From positions 1-64,000 of the forward strand of contig CAIRMR010000056.1 in assembly GCA_903879715.1 (NCBI GenBank): a DNA stretch of 64,000 bases. The letters run 5' to 3'. This DNA comes from an uncultured Bacteroidales bacterium. GTDB lineage: Bacteria > Bacteroidota > Bacteroidia > Bacteroidales > UBA4417. The notes under the pieces are model-generated. The model saw only the letters and a list, made by a program, of their open reading frames with translations, was not told where the DNA came from and did no database searches. The position numbers and the translations under genes were made by a program. Positions 34,225-42,204 of the stretch are shown piece by piece (positions within the stretch are counted from its first letter, which is position 1; each line of letters begins with the position of its first letter).

Positions 34225-34503
34225 ATGGAAATCGAAAAAGGAAAGACTTTCAAATGCCTCCGCGATAAGCGGGAGGTTCCGCAGGTGGTAAAAGATCAGC
34301 TGAAGGAATTTAACAGGATAAAAAAAGGAATGTTGGATGCTTTGAAAGAAACTGATCAAACTATTGATCAGTTAACTCAAAAACTGAATATGCCCAAACC
34401 TGAAGTGGTTTATTATTTAATGTCACTGATAAAATACGGCTTTGTACAAACGGGTGAGGTGGACGATATGGACGAATATTTCACTTATAAACTGAAAAAG
34501 TAA
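34225..34503 (+). CDS. Winged-helix protein within the Hdr/Qmo operon
   Basis: The 92-residue protein has a helix-turn-helix core (QTIDQLTQKLNMPKPEVVY, LMSLIKYGFVQTGEVDD) that looks like a winged helix, as in ArsR/MarR-type DNA-binding or scaffolding modules. No Cys cluster surrounds it, but one Cys (KCLRDK, C10) could be redox-sensitive. It lies between HdrA and QmoC genes and overlaps the latter by one base (TAATG), so it may be a co-regulator or a small subunit. Function is unknown. Confidence 0.7.
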   Translation: MEIEKGKTFKCLRDKREVPQVVKDQLKEFNRIKKGMLDALKETDQTIDQLTQKLNMPKPEVVYYLMSLIKYGFVQTGEVDDMDEYFTYKLKK

Positions 34504-35555
34504 TGGCAAACATTGATCCAAAATTTGGAGAAGCGTTAAAAGAATATGGTGGAGTAAATTTTAATGCATGTTATAATTGTGGTAACTGCACGGCTGTGTG
34601 TTCACTATCCACACCCGAAGATTCGTTCCCGCGTGAGATGGTCCGCTTAAGTGTCCTGGGATTGCAGGATGATTTAAAATCGTCGTTAAAACCCTGGCTA
34701 TGTTACTACTGTGGCGAATGCACCACGCACTGCCCGCAAACAGCAAATCCCGGCGAACTGATGATGTCGCTCAGGCGCTGGCTTACCTCGCAATACGACT
34801 GGACAGGTTTATCCGGATTGCTGTATAAATCGCTGCCGTTAAGCATCATAGCTTTCGTACTCACTACCATTGGTGTAATTGCCTTTGCCGCTTACGAATC
34901 CTTTAACCTTGAAACAATTATACATTTTGGCCATTATTTTGAAATGATTGCCATCGGGGCTGTTTTTACTTTCATACTGCTACCCAATATTATCCGTATG
35001 TGGTGGTTTGTAATTCTGAAACCCAAAATTCAGGTTTCCTTTTCCACTTACGTGAAAAGCATCCGGGAGTTAATTGTACACATGTTTACACAAAAACGTT
35101 CGTTAGGCTGTGATGATAACCAGGTTCGGTGGTTCGAACACCTTATTCTTGTTTTCGGGTACCTGGCATTGCTCTTTACTACGGTATTTCTGGATTGGTT
35201 TTCGTCGCAAAATCTTTTTGTAATCATACTGGGCTATGTCGAAAGTGTTGTCATATTTGTAGTCACCTTCGATTTTATGGGCAGCAGGATTAAAAAGAAC
35301 AAAGAAATCAATAAATTTTCGCAGCCTTCCGACTGGTTCTTTGTTATCTGGCTCTTCCTGATGGGACTTACGGCATTTATTGTCCGCGCTTTTATTGATC
35401 TCGATATCCTGGAAACTAATTCATGGATGTATCTTCTCCATCTCACCGTCCTGGTGCAATGGGCCCTAATTATTGTTCCTTTCGGGAAATGGACTCACTT
35501 TTTATACCGTTCGTTTGCCATGTATTTTGACAAGGTGAAAAAGATGAGTGCCTGA
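34503..35555 (+). CDS. qmoC: QmoC-like HdrC/membrane cytochrome b fusion
   Basis: The 350-residue protein has an N-terminal HdrC-type dicluster ferredoxin (C23/26/29/33 and C67/70/73/77), followed by about six membrane helices (about 110-335) with His residues suitable for heme b (HFGHYFEM, WFEHLILVFG, LLHLTVLVQW). This is the QmoC layout: electrons pass between the flavo-Fe-S subunits and the menaquinone pool. HdrB with its CCG domain is absent. It closes the operon; the next gene is convergent. Confidence 0.87.
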   Translation: MANIDPKFGEALKEYGGVNFNACYNCGNCTAVCSLSTPEDSFPREMVRLSVLGLQDDLKSSLKPWLCYYCGECTTHCPQTANPGELMMSLRRWLTSQYDWTGLSGLLYKSLPLSIIAFVLTTIGVIAFAAYESFNLETIIHFGHYFEMIAIGAVFTFILLPNIIRMWWFVILKPKIQVSFSTYVKSIRELIVHMFTQKRSLGCDDNQVRWFEHLILVFGYLALLFTTVFLDWFSSQNLFVIILGYVESVVIFVVTFDFMGSRIKKNKEINKFSQPSDWFFVIWLFLMGLTAFIVRAFIDLDILETNSWMYLLHLTVLVQWALIIVPFGKWTHFLYRSFAMYFDKVKKMSA

Positions 35556-35581
35556 TAGCAGATAAAATATACTGGTTCTGG

Positions 35582-36040
35582 TTAATAAACCATCAATTGC
35601 TCAAATTTGGCAGAAAGTGCATTGTTGTTGTTTTGTACCTGATTTCTCAATTTTCCCCAATCAATAACAACTGGCTTATTATCGTTATTCACAGCGGCAA
35701 AAGTAAACGTTGCATCAATAGCTTTTTCCCTGCTATCTGATTCGGAATTTTCAACAAATATCTCAACCAGGATTTCAATTTTCACCCGCCCAGCTTTTTT
35801 CACCCGCCCTATAATTTCTACCATTTCCCCCGGTTTAATGGCTTTTTTAAATCTCAAATTATCAACCGAAACGGTAACCACTTTCATGCGGGTAAAGCGA
35901 ATAGCTGTAATATATGCAACCTCATCCATCCATTGCATAACTATACCTCCGAATAGGTTGCCATTATCATTAAGGGCGTTCTGAAACACTATCCTAAACT
36001 GATGTGTTTCAGTGTTTTGCATTCGTTCTGACAGGTGCAT
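35582..36040 (-). CDS. Acyl-CoA thioesterase (hotdog fold, YciA/BFIT-like)
   Basis: The 152-residue protein could start at ATG 36040 or ATG 36022 (MQNTETHQFRIVF). A single hotdog domain has DNGNLFGGIVMQWMDEVAYI, with the catalytic Asp of this group (N24-G-N-x-F-G-G pattern, MDE), and SVDNLRFKKAIKPGEMVEI. Enzymes of this family hydrolyse medium or long acyl-CoA; the exact substrate is unknown. It is divergent from the DUF134 operon, with the perfect ATGAAC palindrome 39 bases upstream, which may affect it. Confidence 0.85.
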   Translation of the reverse strand: MHLSERMQNTETHQFRIVFQNALNDNGNLFGGIVMQWMDEVAYITAIRFTRMKVVTVSVDNLRFKKAIKPGEMVEIIGRVKKAGRVKIEILVEIFVENSESDSREKAIDATFTFAAVNNDNKPVVIDWGKLRNQVQNNNNALSAKFEQLMVY

Positions 36041-36070
36041 AAATTATTTTTATGCAAATATATAAAAATA

Positions 36071-36102
36071 TTTGTATAATGAACGTACGTTCATTATCTT
36101 TG
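36071..36102 (+). promoter_or_regulatory. Bacteroidota promoter with perfect palindromic operator in the spacer
   Basis: TTTG (36071-36074), a 20-base spacer and TATCTTTG (36095-36102) match the -33/-7 promoter. The spacer contains the perfect palindrome ATGAACGTACGTTCAT (36079-36094), touching the -7 box. A bound regulator would block RNA polymerase, so repression is the simplest reading. Confidence 0.75.
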
Positions 36103-36118
36103 TGTAAAATATATCGCT

Positions 36119-36364
36119 ATGAAAACTACATCATTGATCAAAGTGCTTCTTGGTTTACCGCTAATACTAATGGTAGATTGGGTATTAATGACAGTATTCG
36201 GCTGTGGAGCCAGCTTTATGGGTGCCGGAAACGATTTTTATTGCGGCGCATATTGTTTTATCGGGAAAGGCGTATTACTTTTATCGGCGGTACTATTTCT
36301 ATCGCTATTTTTGCCCGAGATAAAACAATTTCTAGCTCATAAAAAACATGCCCCGTCCAATTAG
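36119..36364 (+). CDS. Small membrane protein of unknown function
   Basis: The 81-residue protein has two hydrophobic helices (about 7-28 and 50-70) with three Cys in and near the loop (C29, C42, C46: GCGASFMGAGNDFYCGAYC) and a basic tail. It is the first gene after the operator and overlaps the DUF134 start by 17 bases. I do not recognise a family; Cys-containing loops suggest a thiol or metal function outside the cytoplasm, which is speculation. Confidence 0.6.
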   Translation: MKTTSLIKVLLGLPLILMVDWVLMTVFGCGASFMGAGNDFYCGAYCFIGKGVLLLSAVLFLSLFLPEIKQFLAHKKHAPSN

Positions 36365-36761
36365 GAACCGCAAAATCGTCAATCCGCCTAAAATGGCGGG
36401 TTTCAAGCCATTTGGAATGCCATTGTCGGAACTTGAGTCAGTGAAACTTCAATACGATGAATACGAAAGCATTAACCTGGTAAACTATCAAAATCTTCCA
36501 CAGGATATTGCTGCGGCAAAAATGGATGTTTCACGACCAACATTTACAAGGGTGTACAACAGGGCCTTAACAAAAATTGCTAAAGCTTTTGTTGAGTGCC
36601 TGGCGATTGAAATTGAAGGCGGACAGGTTGAATTTGAAAAGCAATGGTATAAATGTAAAAAATGCTTCAAATTAATTGATGGGCTTGAAAACCATATACG
36701 TTGCAAGAACTGCAAATCATACGGTGATACAGAACTGGTAAACTTAAATGAACTAAAATGA
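36348..36761 (+). CDS. DUF134 DNA-binding protein (short form)
   Basis: The 137-residue protein starts MPRPIRNRKIVNPPKM and has the sigma-70 region-4-like HTH (IAAAKMDVSRPTFTRVYNR). A single C-terminal Cys knuckle (CKKCF, then CKNC) is present, unlike the longer paralog at 20290 with two knuckles. DUF134 proteins are predicted to be transcription factors. The ATGA overlap with the Cys/Met PLP enzyme downstream makes that operon its most likely target, possibly with the 36079 operator. Confidence 0.83.
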   Translation: MPRPIRNRKIVNPPKMAGFKPFGMPLSELESVKLQYDEYESINLVNYQNLPQDIAAAKMDVSRPTFTRVYNRALTKIAKAFVECLAIEIEGGQVEFEKQWYKCKKCFKLIDGLENHIRCKNCKSYGDTELVNLNELK

Positions 36762-37939
36762 ATATTGAAAAATCTGGTTTTAGTACAAAATTAATTCACG
36801 CGGGCGAAATTGACGATCAGTTTGGCTCTGCAACCGTTCCCATTTATCAAACCTCAACTTTCTCGTTTTCAAGTGCCGAAGAAGGTGCAAAATGTTTTTC
36901 GGGCGATAGCGACGGATATATTTATACCCGTATTGGCAATCCTACCATCGACGCGCTCGAACGTCAGCTAGCCATTCTCGAAAATGGTTTTGGCGCTATT
37001 GCAGTAAGTTCTGGAATGGCTGCCGCAACCACGATTTACCTTTCGTTACTAAGCAGTGGCGACCATATTGTGAGTACCGATGCCATTTACGGCCCGGCCC
37101 GCTCTGTAATGGAAAAACAATTCGTCCGTTTTGGTTTTGAGGCAACATACATCAATACCACTGATATTGAAACTATTAAAGCTGCCATACGTCCAAACAC
37201 AAAAGTGTTGTATATCGAAACCCCGGCCAATCCAACTATGGATATAACCGACCTGGTAGCATGCGCCAAAATTGCACACGAAAAAGGAATCCTGCTGGTA
37301 GTTGATAATACCTTCTGCAGCCCATATTTGCAAAACCCACTTGATATGGGAGCCGATATCGTATTCCATTCCATGACAAAATTTATCAACGGACATGCCG
37401 ATGTGGTTGCCGGTGTTATTATCGCGAAGGAAGAAGCCATGTACAGGCAGTTGCGTAATATGATGATAAACATGGGTTGTAACATGGATCCGCACCAGGC
37501 TTACCTGGTTTTGCGAGGGGTAAAAACACTTTCGATCCGTATTGACCGTGCCCAGGAAAGCGCTCAAAAAGTGGCTGAATTTTTGGAAAATCATCCTAAC
37601 GTTGCCTGGGTTAAATATCCAGGACTTAAATCGCACCACCAATATGAACTCGCAAAGCGGCAGATGAAAGGCAGTGGTTCCATGATAAGCTTCGGGTTGA
37701 AAGATGGTTTTCACGGTGCCAAAGCATTAATGAACAATTTACACCTTGCCATCCTGGCGGTATCGCTGGGCGGTGTTGAGACCCTTATTCAGCATCCGGC
37801 TTCGATGACACATTCGAAGGTTTCGGCTGCGGATAAGCAAAAAGCAGGAATTACGGATGAACTTATTCGCTTGTCTGTAGGGATCGAAGATGTTGTGGAT
37901 ATTATTAATGATTTAAAACAAGGGCTGGAGAGTATTTAG
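36758..37939 (+). CDS. Cys/Met-metabolism PLP enzyme (methionine gamma-lyase / cystathionine lyase-like)
   Basis: The 393-residue enzyme of the trans-sulfuration family forms an internal aldimine at K208 (HSMTKFINGH). Y111 (AIYGPARS) and SSGMAA (84-89) are conserved. The substrate loop lacks the Cys typical of Pseudomonas methionine gamma-lyase (YGPARS rather than YGCT), so cystathionine gamma-lyase/synthase or O-acetylhomoserine chemistry is possible. In this operon it could release sulfide or methanethiol from Cys/Met or build them. Which reaction takes place cannot be decided from sequence. Confidence 0.85.
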   Translation: MNIEKSGFSTKLIHAGEIDDQFGSATVPIYQTSTFSFSSAEEGAKCFSGDSDGYIYTRIGNPTIDALERQLAILENGFGAIAVSSGMAAATTIYLSLLSSGDHIVSTDAIYGPARSVMEKQFVRFGFEATYINTTDIETIKAAIRPNTKVLYIETPANPTMDITDLVACAKIAHEKGILLVVDNTFCSPYLQNPLDMGADIVFHSMTKFINGHADVVAGVIIAKEEAMYRQLRNMMINMGCNMDPHQAYLVLRGVKTLSIRIDRAQESAQKVAEFLENHPNVAWVKYPGLKSHHQYELAKRQMKGSGSMISFGLKDGFHGAKALMNNLHLAILAVSLGGVETLIQHPASMTHSKVSAADKQKAGITDELIRLSVGIEDVVDIINDLKQGLESI

Positions 37940-38494
37940 ATGAATTGTACAAGTTGTAACGATAAGGTGTGCCGGAAGCAGCAAACTTCCTGCGACCGCG
38001 AAAGTTTTGATAGAAATGAAGTAATCGCCGAATACCAGGAAGTTTCAAACAAGGAAGTTGTAGAAGCGGCTGCTCAATTGGTGGATTCCGGTAGAGCGGG
38101 TACACTCTCGCGTATGGAAGAAATTGTTGAATTTGCCCAAACCATGGGGTATAAAAAACTGGGACTTGCCTATTGCTATGGCATGGAACAATATGCAAAT
38201 GCTATTGAAACGCTGCTGGCAGGTGCAGGGTTCGACGTGTCGGCTGTTTCGTGCAGCGTGGGCGGATTGACGCAAAGCGAAGTAAACACAGCAAGTTGTA
38301 TTCATAAAGTCTCGTGCAATCCGCTGGGACAGGCACAGCAACTGAATGCCGAAAAAGTCGATTTAACTTTGGTTGTTGGGATTTGTATGGGCCACGATAT
38401 AATATTAAATCGAACACTGAATATGGATTTTACAACACTTGTAGTCAAAGACCGTAAGCATAATCACGCACCTCTTAAGGGAATTACAAAGTAA
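37940..38494 (+). CDS. DUF1847 metal-binding protein
   Basis: The 184-residue protein has N-terminal Cys motifs (CTSCNDKVC, C18) and further Cys in LAYCYG, SCSVGG and SCIHKVSCNPLGQA, characteristic of DUF1847. A CMGHD motif occurs near the C-terminus. The family is predicted to bind metal, with no established reaction. It starts directly after the PLP-enzyme stop (no gap), which points to translational coupling. It is the last gene of the DUF134 operon. Confidence 0.82.
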   Translation: MNCTSCNDKVCRKQQTSCDRESFDRNEVIAEYQEVSNKEVVEAAAQLVDSGRAGTLSRMEEIVEFAQTMGYKKLGLAYCYGMEQYANAIETLLAGAGFDVSAVSCSVGGLTQSEVNTASCIHKVSCNPLGQAQQLNAEKVDLTLVVGICMGHDIILNRTLNMDFTTLVVKDRKHNHAPLKGITK

Positions 38495-38509
38495 TTTTTC
38501 CAGGTTCAG

Positions 38510-38537
38510 TTGGTGCTCAATTATCCGGTAAATTTGT
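38510..38537 (+). promoter_or_regulatory. Bacteroidota promoter before the Dps-like gene
   Basis: TTG at 38510-38512 and the -7 box TAAATTTG at 38530-38537 (17-base spacer) precede the start codon at 38560 by 22 bases. Confidence 0.5.
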
Positions 38538-38559
38538 TAATACACAAAAAATAAAAACA

Positions 38560-39072
38560 ATGGGAAAACAAGGAATTATATCTGCATCCGTTGATGTTGA
38601 CCAATTACTGGGGATGCTAAATGCTGCCCTTTCGGAAGAATGGCTGGCTTATTACCAATATTGGATTGGTGCACGCTTGATGGAAGGTCCTATGAGAAGT
38701 GAAGTAGAACCAGAACTGTTACTGCATGCCGATCAGGAGCTTGGACATGCTGTGCTGGTTGTAAACAGGATTATACAGCTTGGCGGAACACCTGTAATTA
38801 ATCCCGCTGATTGGACAAAATTTGCCCGCTGTTCGTACGATGCCCCTTCCGATCCTTATATTGAAGTTATATTGGAGCAGAATCTCAAAGGTGAGCGCTG
38901 TGCCATACAACGCTACCAGGAGATAGCTGATTTTACAAATGGCAAGGATCACTCTACCCACCAGATGGCTGTTACAATTCTCAACGAAGAAATAGAACAT
39001 GAAAATGATATTGAAGATTGGCTGACCGATTTGCAAAGAATGAAGGAGGAATTCAGAAAAATCAGATTGTAG
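38560..39072 (+). CDS. Dps-like/ferritin-fold protein (possible thioferritin)
   Basis: The 170-residue four-helix protein has ferroxidase-type ligands (E27, E60/H63 in DQELGH, E112, E145/E148 region in NEEIEHE). C91 and C114 resemble the Cys pair of Dps-like thioferritins (DpsL) known from Bacteroides and archaea, where iron storage is coupled to H2O2 consumption. It is not a classic Dps (no N-terminal DNA-binding Lys tail). It is monocistronic with its own promoter and close to genes of oxidative and sulfur metabolism. Confidence 0.72.
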   Translation: MGKQGIISASVDVDQLLGMLNAALSEEWLAYYQYWIGARLMEGPMRSEVEPELLLHADQELGHAVLVVNRIIQLGGTPVINPADWTKFARCSYDAPSDPYIEVILEQNLKGERCAIQRYQEIADFTNGKDHSTHQMAVTILNEEIEHENDIEDWLTDLQRMKEEFRKIRL

Positions 39073-39419
39073 CATTAACGGTATCAGCGCTTCAAATTGT
39101 GCTGTAATATCAGCGATTTAGCCCTAAAAGAATAACTCGAGCGAAAAACTAAAAAGGTTAAGGTAGAGGTTAAGATAGAGCAGAAAAACCTCAACCTCAA
39201 CCTCAACCTTAATCTTAACCTAACTTACCTACTAGAATCTGGTATGTTTTGTTTGTACCCGAGAATGCCTGAAATAGTTATTGTAAAATAAACTTAAAAA
39301 CGGTAAAAGTTACGCAAAACAATCAAAACCAGTAAATTATTACTATGCCATGTATACGCGATAATGCGTTTTCATTTAAGGCTGCAATAACTTAGGGGCC
39401 AATCAATTTTCCCTGTGAT
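39073..39419. other. Intergenic region with one hairpin repeat
   Basis: This 347-base gap contains the long inverted repeat at 39155-39230 and otherwise no supported gene. It precedes a peroxiredoxin remnant. Confidence 0.4.
39155..39230. repeat. Hairpin of TTAAGGTAGAGG-type units
   Basis: The left arm (39155-39180) is made of AGGTTAAGGTAGAG and AGGTTAAGATAGAG. The right arm (39189-39230) contains CCTCAACCTCAACC and CTTAATCTTAACC, its near complement, with an 8-base loop. It may fold in RNA as a long stem; it lacks a T-run. Confidence 0.65.
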
Positions 39420-39626
39420 TACTAAAGCAGTTGGGTTTTGCTTTTTAGCCACCCTGCTGATTTTAGGCCTGTTTGCACATCGGGATTTATGATGTTGGCA
39501 AGCCGGGAAGAGAAATTCAACAATGCAGATTGTAAATTGGTCGGATCATCTGTTGACGGCTTATACAGTCATATTGCTTGGCTGCATACCATAAAGGAAA
39601 AGACCGAATACAAAGGGATTGAATGA
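39420..39626 (+). pseudogene. Fragment of a 1-Cys (Prx6-type) peroxiredoxin
   Basis: The frame reads WVLLFSHPADFRPVCTSGF and then SVDGLYSHIAWLHTIKE, which matches the PVCT peroxidatic loop and the following strand of Prx6/Ahp1-type peroxiredoxins. There is no start codon before it other than TTG 39438, and it stops at 39626, about 60 residues in, before the C-terminal two thirds. It is a remnant, probably of a gene lost by deletion. Confidence 0.7.
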
Positions 39627-39667
39627 ATCCATATCAATCAAAACCGGAATCAGAAAGCGAGATCAAC

Positions 39668-42097
39668 TCATTTTAGGCCGATAGGTACAATTAGCTTAAA
39701 ACTGATATTCCTGCCCATATTATATACTCCTGTCCTGCCTGAAGCATAATTTTCGGGTTCATACTTTAACCTGCTCAGGTGGCTTTGATAAGCAATATCT
39801 GCCAGGTTAGTTGCGGAGATATAGAGTGAACAAATCGTTCTCTTCCTGTTTACAAAATCGGTACCAAAGCCCAGGTTCAGCAAGGTATAGGCAGGTGTAC
39901 CCGTTTCGGTTCCATATGCGGAATAATACTTATTCTGCGCGAAATAATTTTCCATGTCAAACTTAGCATAAGCATTTCGAAGAAGCTTATTCAATACCTT
40001 GATGTCTACTTTTATTCCGGTCAACAATTTCGGCGCTGGTGTGAAAGGCAGATATTTGGATGAATCAGGTTGGCTTTTCTGGATAGACTGAACATACGAA
40101 AAAGCATTTTCGAAGTGAACCCAGTCGTAGGGATGCGGGTGAATATCAAAGCGTATTTCTCCACCAAACAAATGTGCATTCCCTGCAACAAATTTAAAAG
40201 TGCTGTAACCACCGGTTAATGAATCGCCACCAGCCGAACTGCTTAATTTGCGGGAGAATACATAGTTGTTGATAACATTATCAAAAATATCGACCTCTGC
40301 CGAAATGTGTTCTGTGCTTAATCCTAATGCATAATCGTACTGCAGGCTGTTTTCTGCTTTCAAATCCGGGTCGCCGATTTCGTAGCGGACAGTTCCTCCA
40401 TGAACCCCGTTTGACCCCAGTTCACCAATATTTGGAGCTCTGAAACCACGTGAGATATTCAGTTTAGTAAACAATATCTTCGAAATCTGCCAGGTAGCTC
40501 CAATACTTCCAGATACGCCGGTAAATGTAGTTTTAAAATCGGTGAATTGGTGAATGGAACCAGCCACAGGTACTTCAATTCTTACGCCATCACTGTCAAC
40601 AAATAAATCATTCCCGTGCTCCAAACGTGTGTCGTAACGTAGCCCCCCGCTTACGTCAATTTTACCGAATGATTTTTTAAGGATGGAGAAAACGCCTATA
40701 TCGAACAAATTGTATTCGGGAATCAGAAATTCTATTCCTTTGTTTTTTGACACCTGCTGCATGCCGTTTACACCGAATGAAACATCAAAATGATTTCTTT
40801 CCGGAAGGTTATATCGTACATCGTAATTTATTGTATTGAGCAGAAAATATAAACCATATTCATCGGGCATAAGCACATCTGCATATTCCTGCCGCTGGTT
40901 TTGCTGAAAGCCTAAAATTGCTTTCAGATTCCCTTTGCCAATAATAAAACTGTTGTTCATTACTGCCTTGTAGTGATGTATTTTCTGAAAAGGTGTTAAG
41001 GGTGTATAAGATTTAAAGTCTTTGTCAGAGGCAATCTCGCTACCCTCTGCTCCATCAGCATCAATTGGTTTTATGAAACTGCCGGTTAAACTGTCGCGTT
41101 CGCCTTCCGCAATTCCTGGGGTGAAATTATACACGCTAAGTATAAGATGTGAATAGCCCCATGATTTATTCAGCCCGATAAGACCTGTTAACGCATTCTC
41201 CCTGAATCCCGAATTAAAAACATATCCATCATACTTATTATGGTAAGCATGTGCAAATTTGTTGCTGAAACGCAAATCCCAAACCAAGCCTTTCTTATTC
41301 CCGGCCAAATCAGCTGAATAGCCTATCAGTCCATTGTTTGTCTGATAATTCACAGCGATGTTTCCCGCTGTTTTCCCTTCTGTAAGTGCAGGCGCAGATA
41401 TCATATTTACAACCCCGGCCATAGCATCCGAACCAAAAGCCAGGCTTGCAGGACCTTTGAGAATCTCGACCTTATATACTGAAAATTCATCGATCTCGAT
41501 TCCATGTTCATCCCCCCATTGCTGCCCTTCCTGTCGAATCCCATCGTTTACAACAACTACCCTGTTGTAACCCAACCCACGGATAACAGGCTTGGATATG
41601 CCTGTACCTGTTGTAACCTGCGAAATACCAGGCTGGCTTGCCAGAGCATCAATAATATTGGTTGATGTACTTTGCAGCAAAGCCAGGCGTGGAAGCACTG
41701 CAATAGGCGTTGGCGTTCGTTTTTGTTCGGCAGCTTTTGACAAACCGGTAATTACAACCTCGTTCATTTCGGTAGCAGCGTATTCCATTTCAAAATTCCT
41801 CACCGATACTTTTTCCAGGTCAACTGTTTCAATAATCGTTCTGTATCCTATAAAGCTGACTTGCAGTAGCACCTTAGTTTCGGGTAAATTATTTATGGTA
41901 TAACTGCCATTTTCATCGGAAGTTGATCCTGTTTGCAGATCTGGAATAGAGAGGGATGCCCCGGCAATTTTTTCACCCGTTTTTTTATCAGTTATTGTTC
42001 CGGTGAGTGTTGTTTTGCCTGCTGTTATTCCTGTTGCATAAATTGCACCTGAGAATAGTAGTGATATGATACAGAGTATTATATATGTTTTTTTCAT
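39668..42097 (-). CDS. TonB-dependent receptor with carboxypeptidase-regulatory-like domain
   Basis: The 809-residue protein has a signal peptide (1-21), a CarboxypepD_reg-like domain (about 28-110, LTGTITDKKTGEKIAGASL), a plug domain (about 120-230, GISKPVIRGLGYNRV, AMAGVVNM) and a 22-strand barrel ending NISFKLIVPIGLK. The architecture is standard for Bacteroidota receptors. There is no SusD partner, so the substrate may be a metal chelate, vitamin or small molecule rather than a polysaccharide. A small His-containing protein gene lies upstream in the same direction. Confidence 0.9.
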   Translation of the reverse strand: MKKTYIILCIISLLFSGAIYATGITAGKTTLTGTITDKKTGEKIAGASLSIPDLQTGSTSDENGSYTINNLPETKVLLQVSFIGYRTIIETVDLEKVSVRNFEMEYAATEMNEVVITGLSKAAEQKRTPTPIAVLPRLALLQSTSTNIIDALASQPGISQVTTGTGISKPVIRGLGYNRVVVVNDGIRQEGQQWGDEHGIEIDEFSVYKVEILKGPASLAFGSDAMAGVVNMISAPALTEGKTAGNIAVNYQTNNGLIGYSADLAGNKKGLVWDLRFSNKFAHAYHNKYDGYVFNSGFRENALTGLIGLNKSWGYSHLILSVYNFTPGIAEGERDSLTGSFIKPIDADGAEGSEIASDKDFKSYTPLTPFQKIHHYKAVMNNSFIIGKGNLKAILGFQQNQRQEYADVLMPDEYGLYFLLNTINYDVRYNLPERNHFDVSFGVNGMQQVSKNKGIEFLIPEYNLFDIGVFSILKKSFGKIDVSGGLRYDTRLEHGNDLFVDSDGVRIEVPVAGSIHQFTDFKTTFTGVSGSIGATWQISKILFTKLNISRGFRAPNIGELGSNGVHGGTVRYEIGDPDLKAENSLQYDYALGLSTEHISAEVDIFDNVINNYVFSRKLSSSAGGDSLTGGYSTFKFVAGNAHLFGGEIRFDIHPHPYDWVHFENAFSYVQSIQKSQPDSSKYLPFTPAPKLLTGIKVDIKVLNKLLRNAYAKFDMENYFAQNKYYSAYGTETGTPAYTLLNLGFGTDFVNRKRTICSLYISATNLADIAYQSHLSRLKYEPENYASGRTGVYNMGRNISFKLIVPIGLK

Positions 42098-42204
42098 TTA
42101 AATTGAATGAATTGAATGAATATAATTTTGCTATACAACAAGCATCGGTAAACTGAATTACCAATGAAGTAACAGCAAAAAATAAATTATAAATGATGGG
42201 ATTA

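Noticed and set aside
35125-35142. GGTTCGAACACC resembles a tRNA T-arm
   Set aside because: It lies inside the qmoC reading frame, and no acceptor, D or anticodon arms surround it.
36052-36342. 96-codon open frame overlapping the small membrane protein
   Set aside because: It is in another frame over the operator and the 36119 gene, with no motif.
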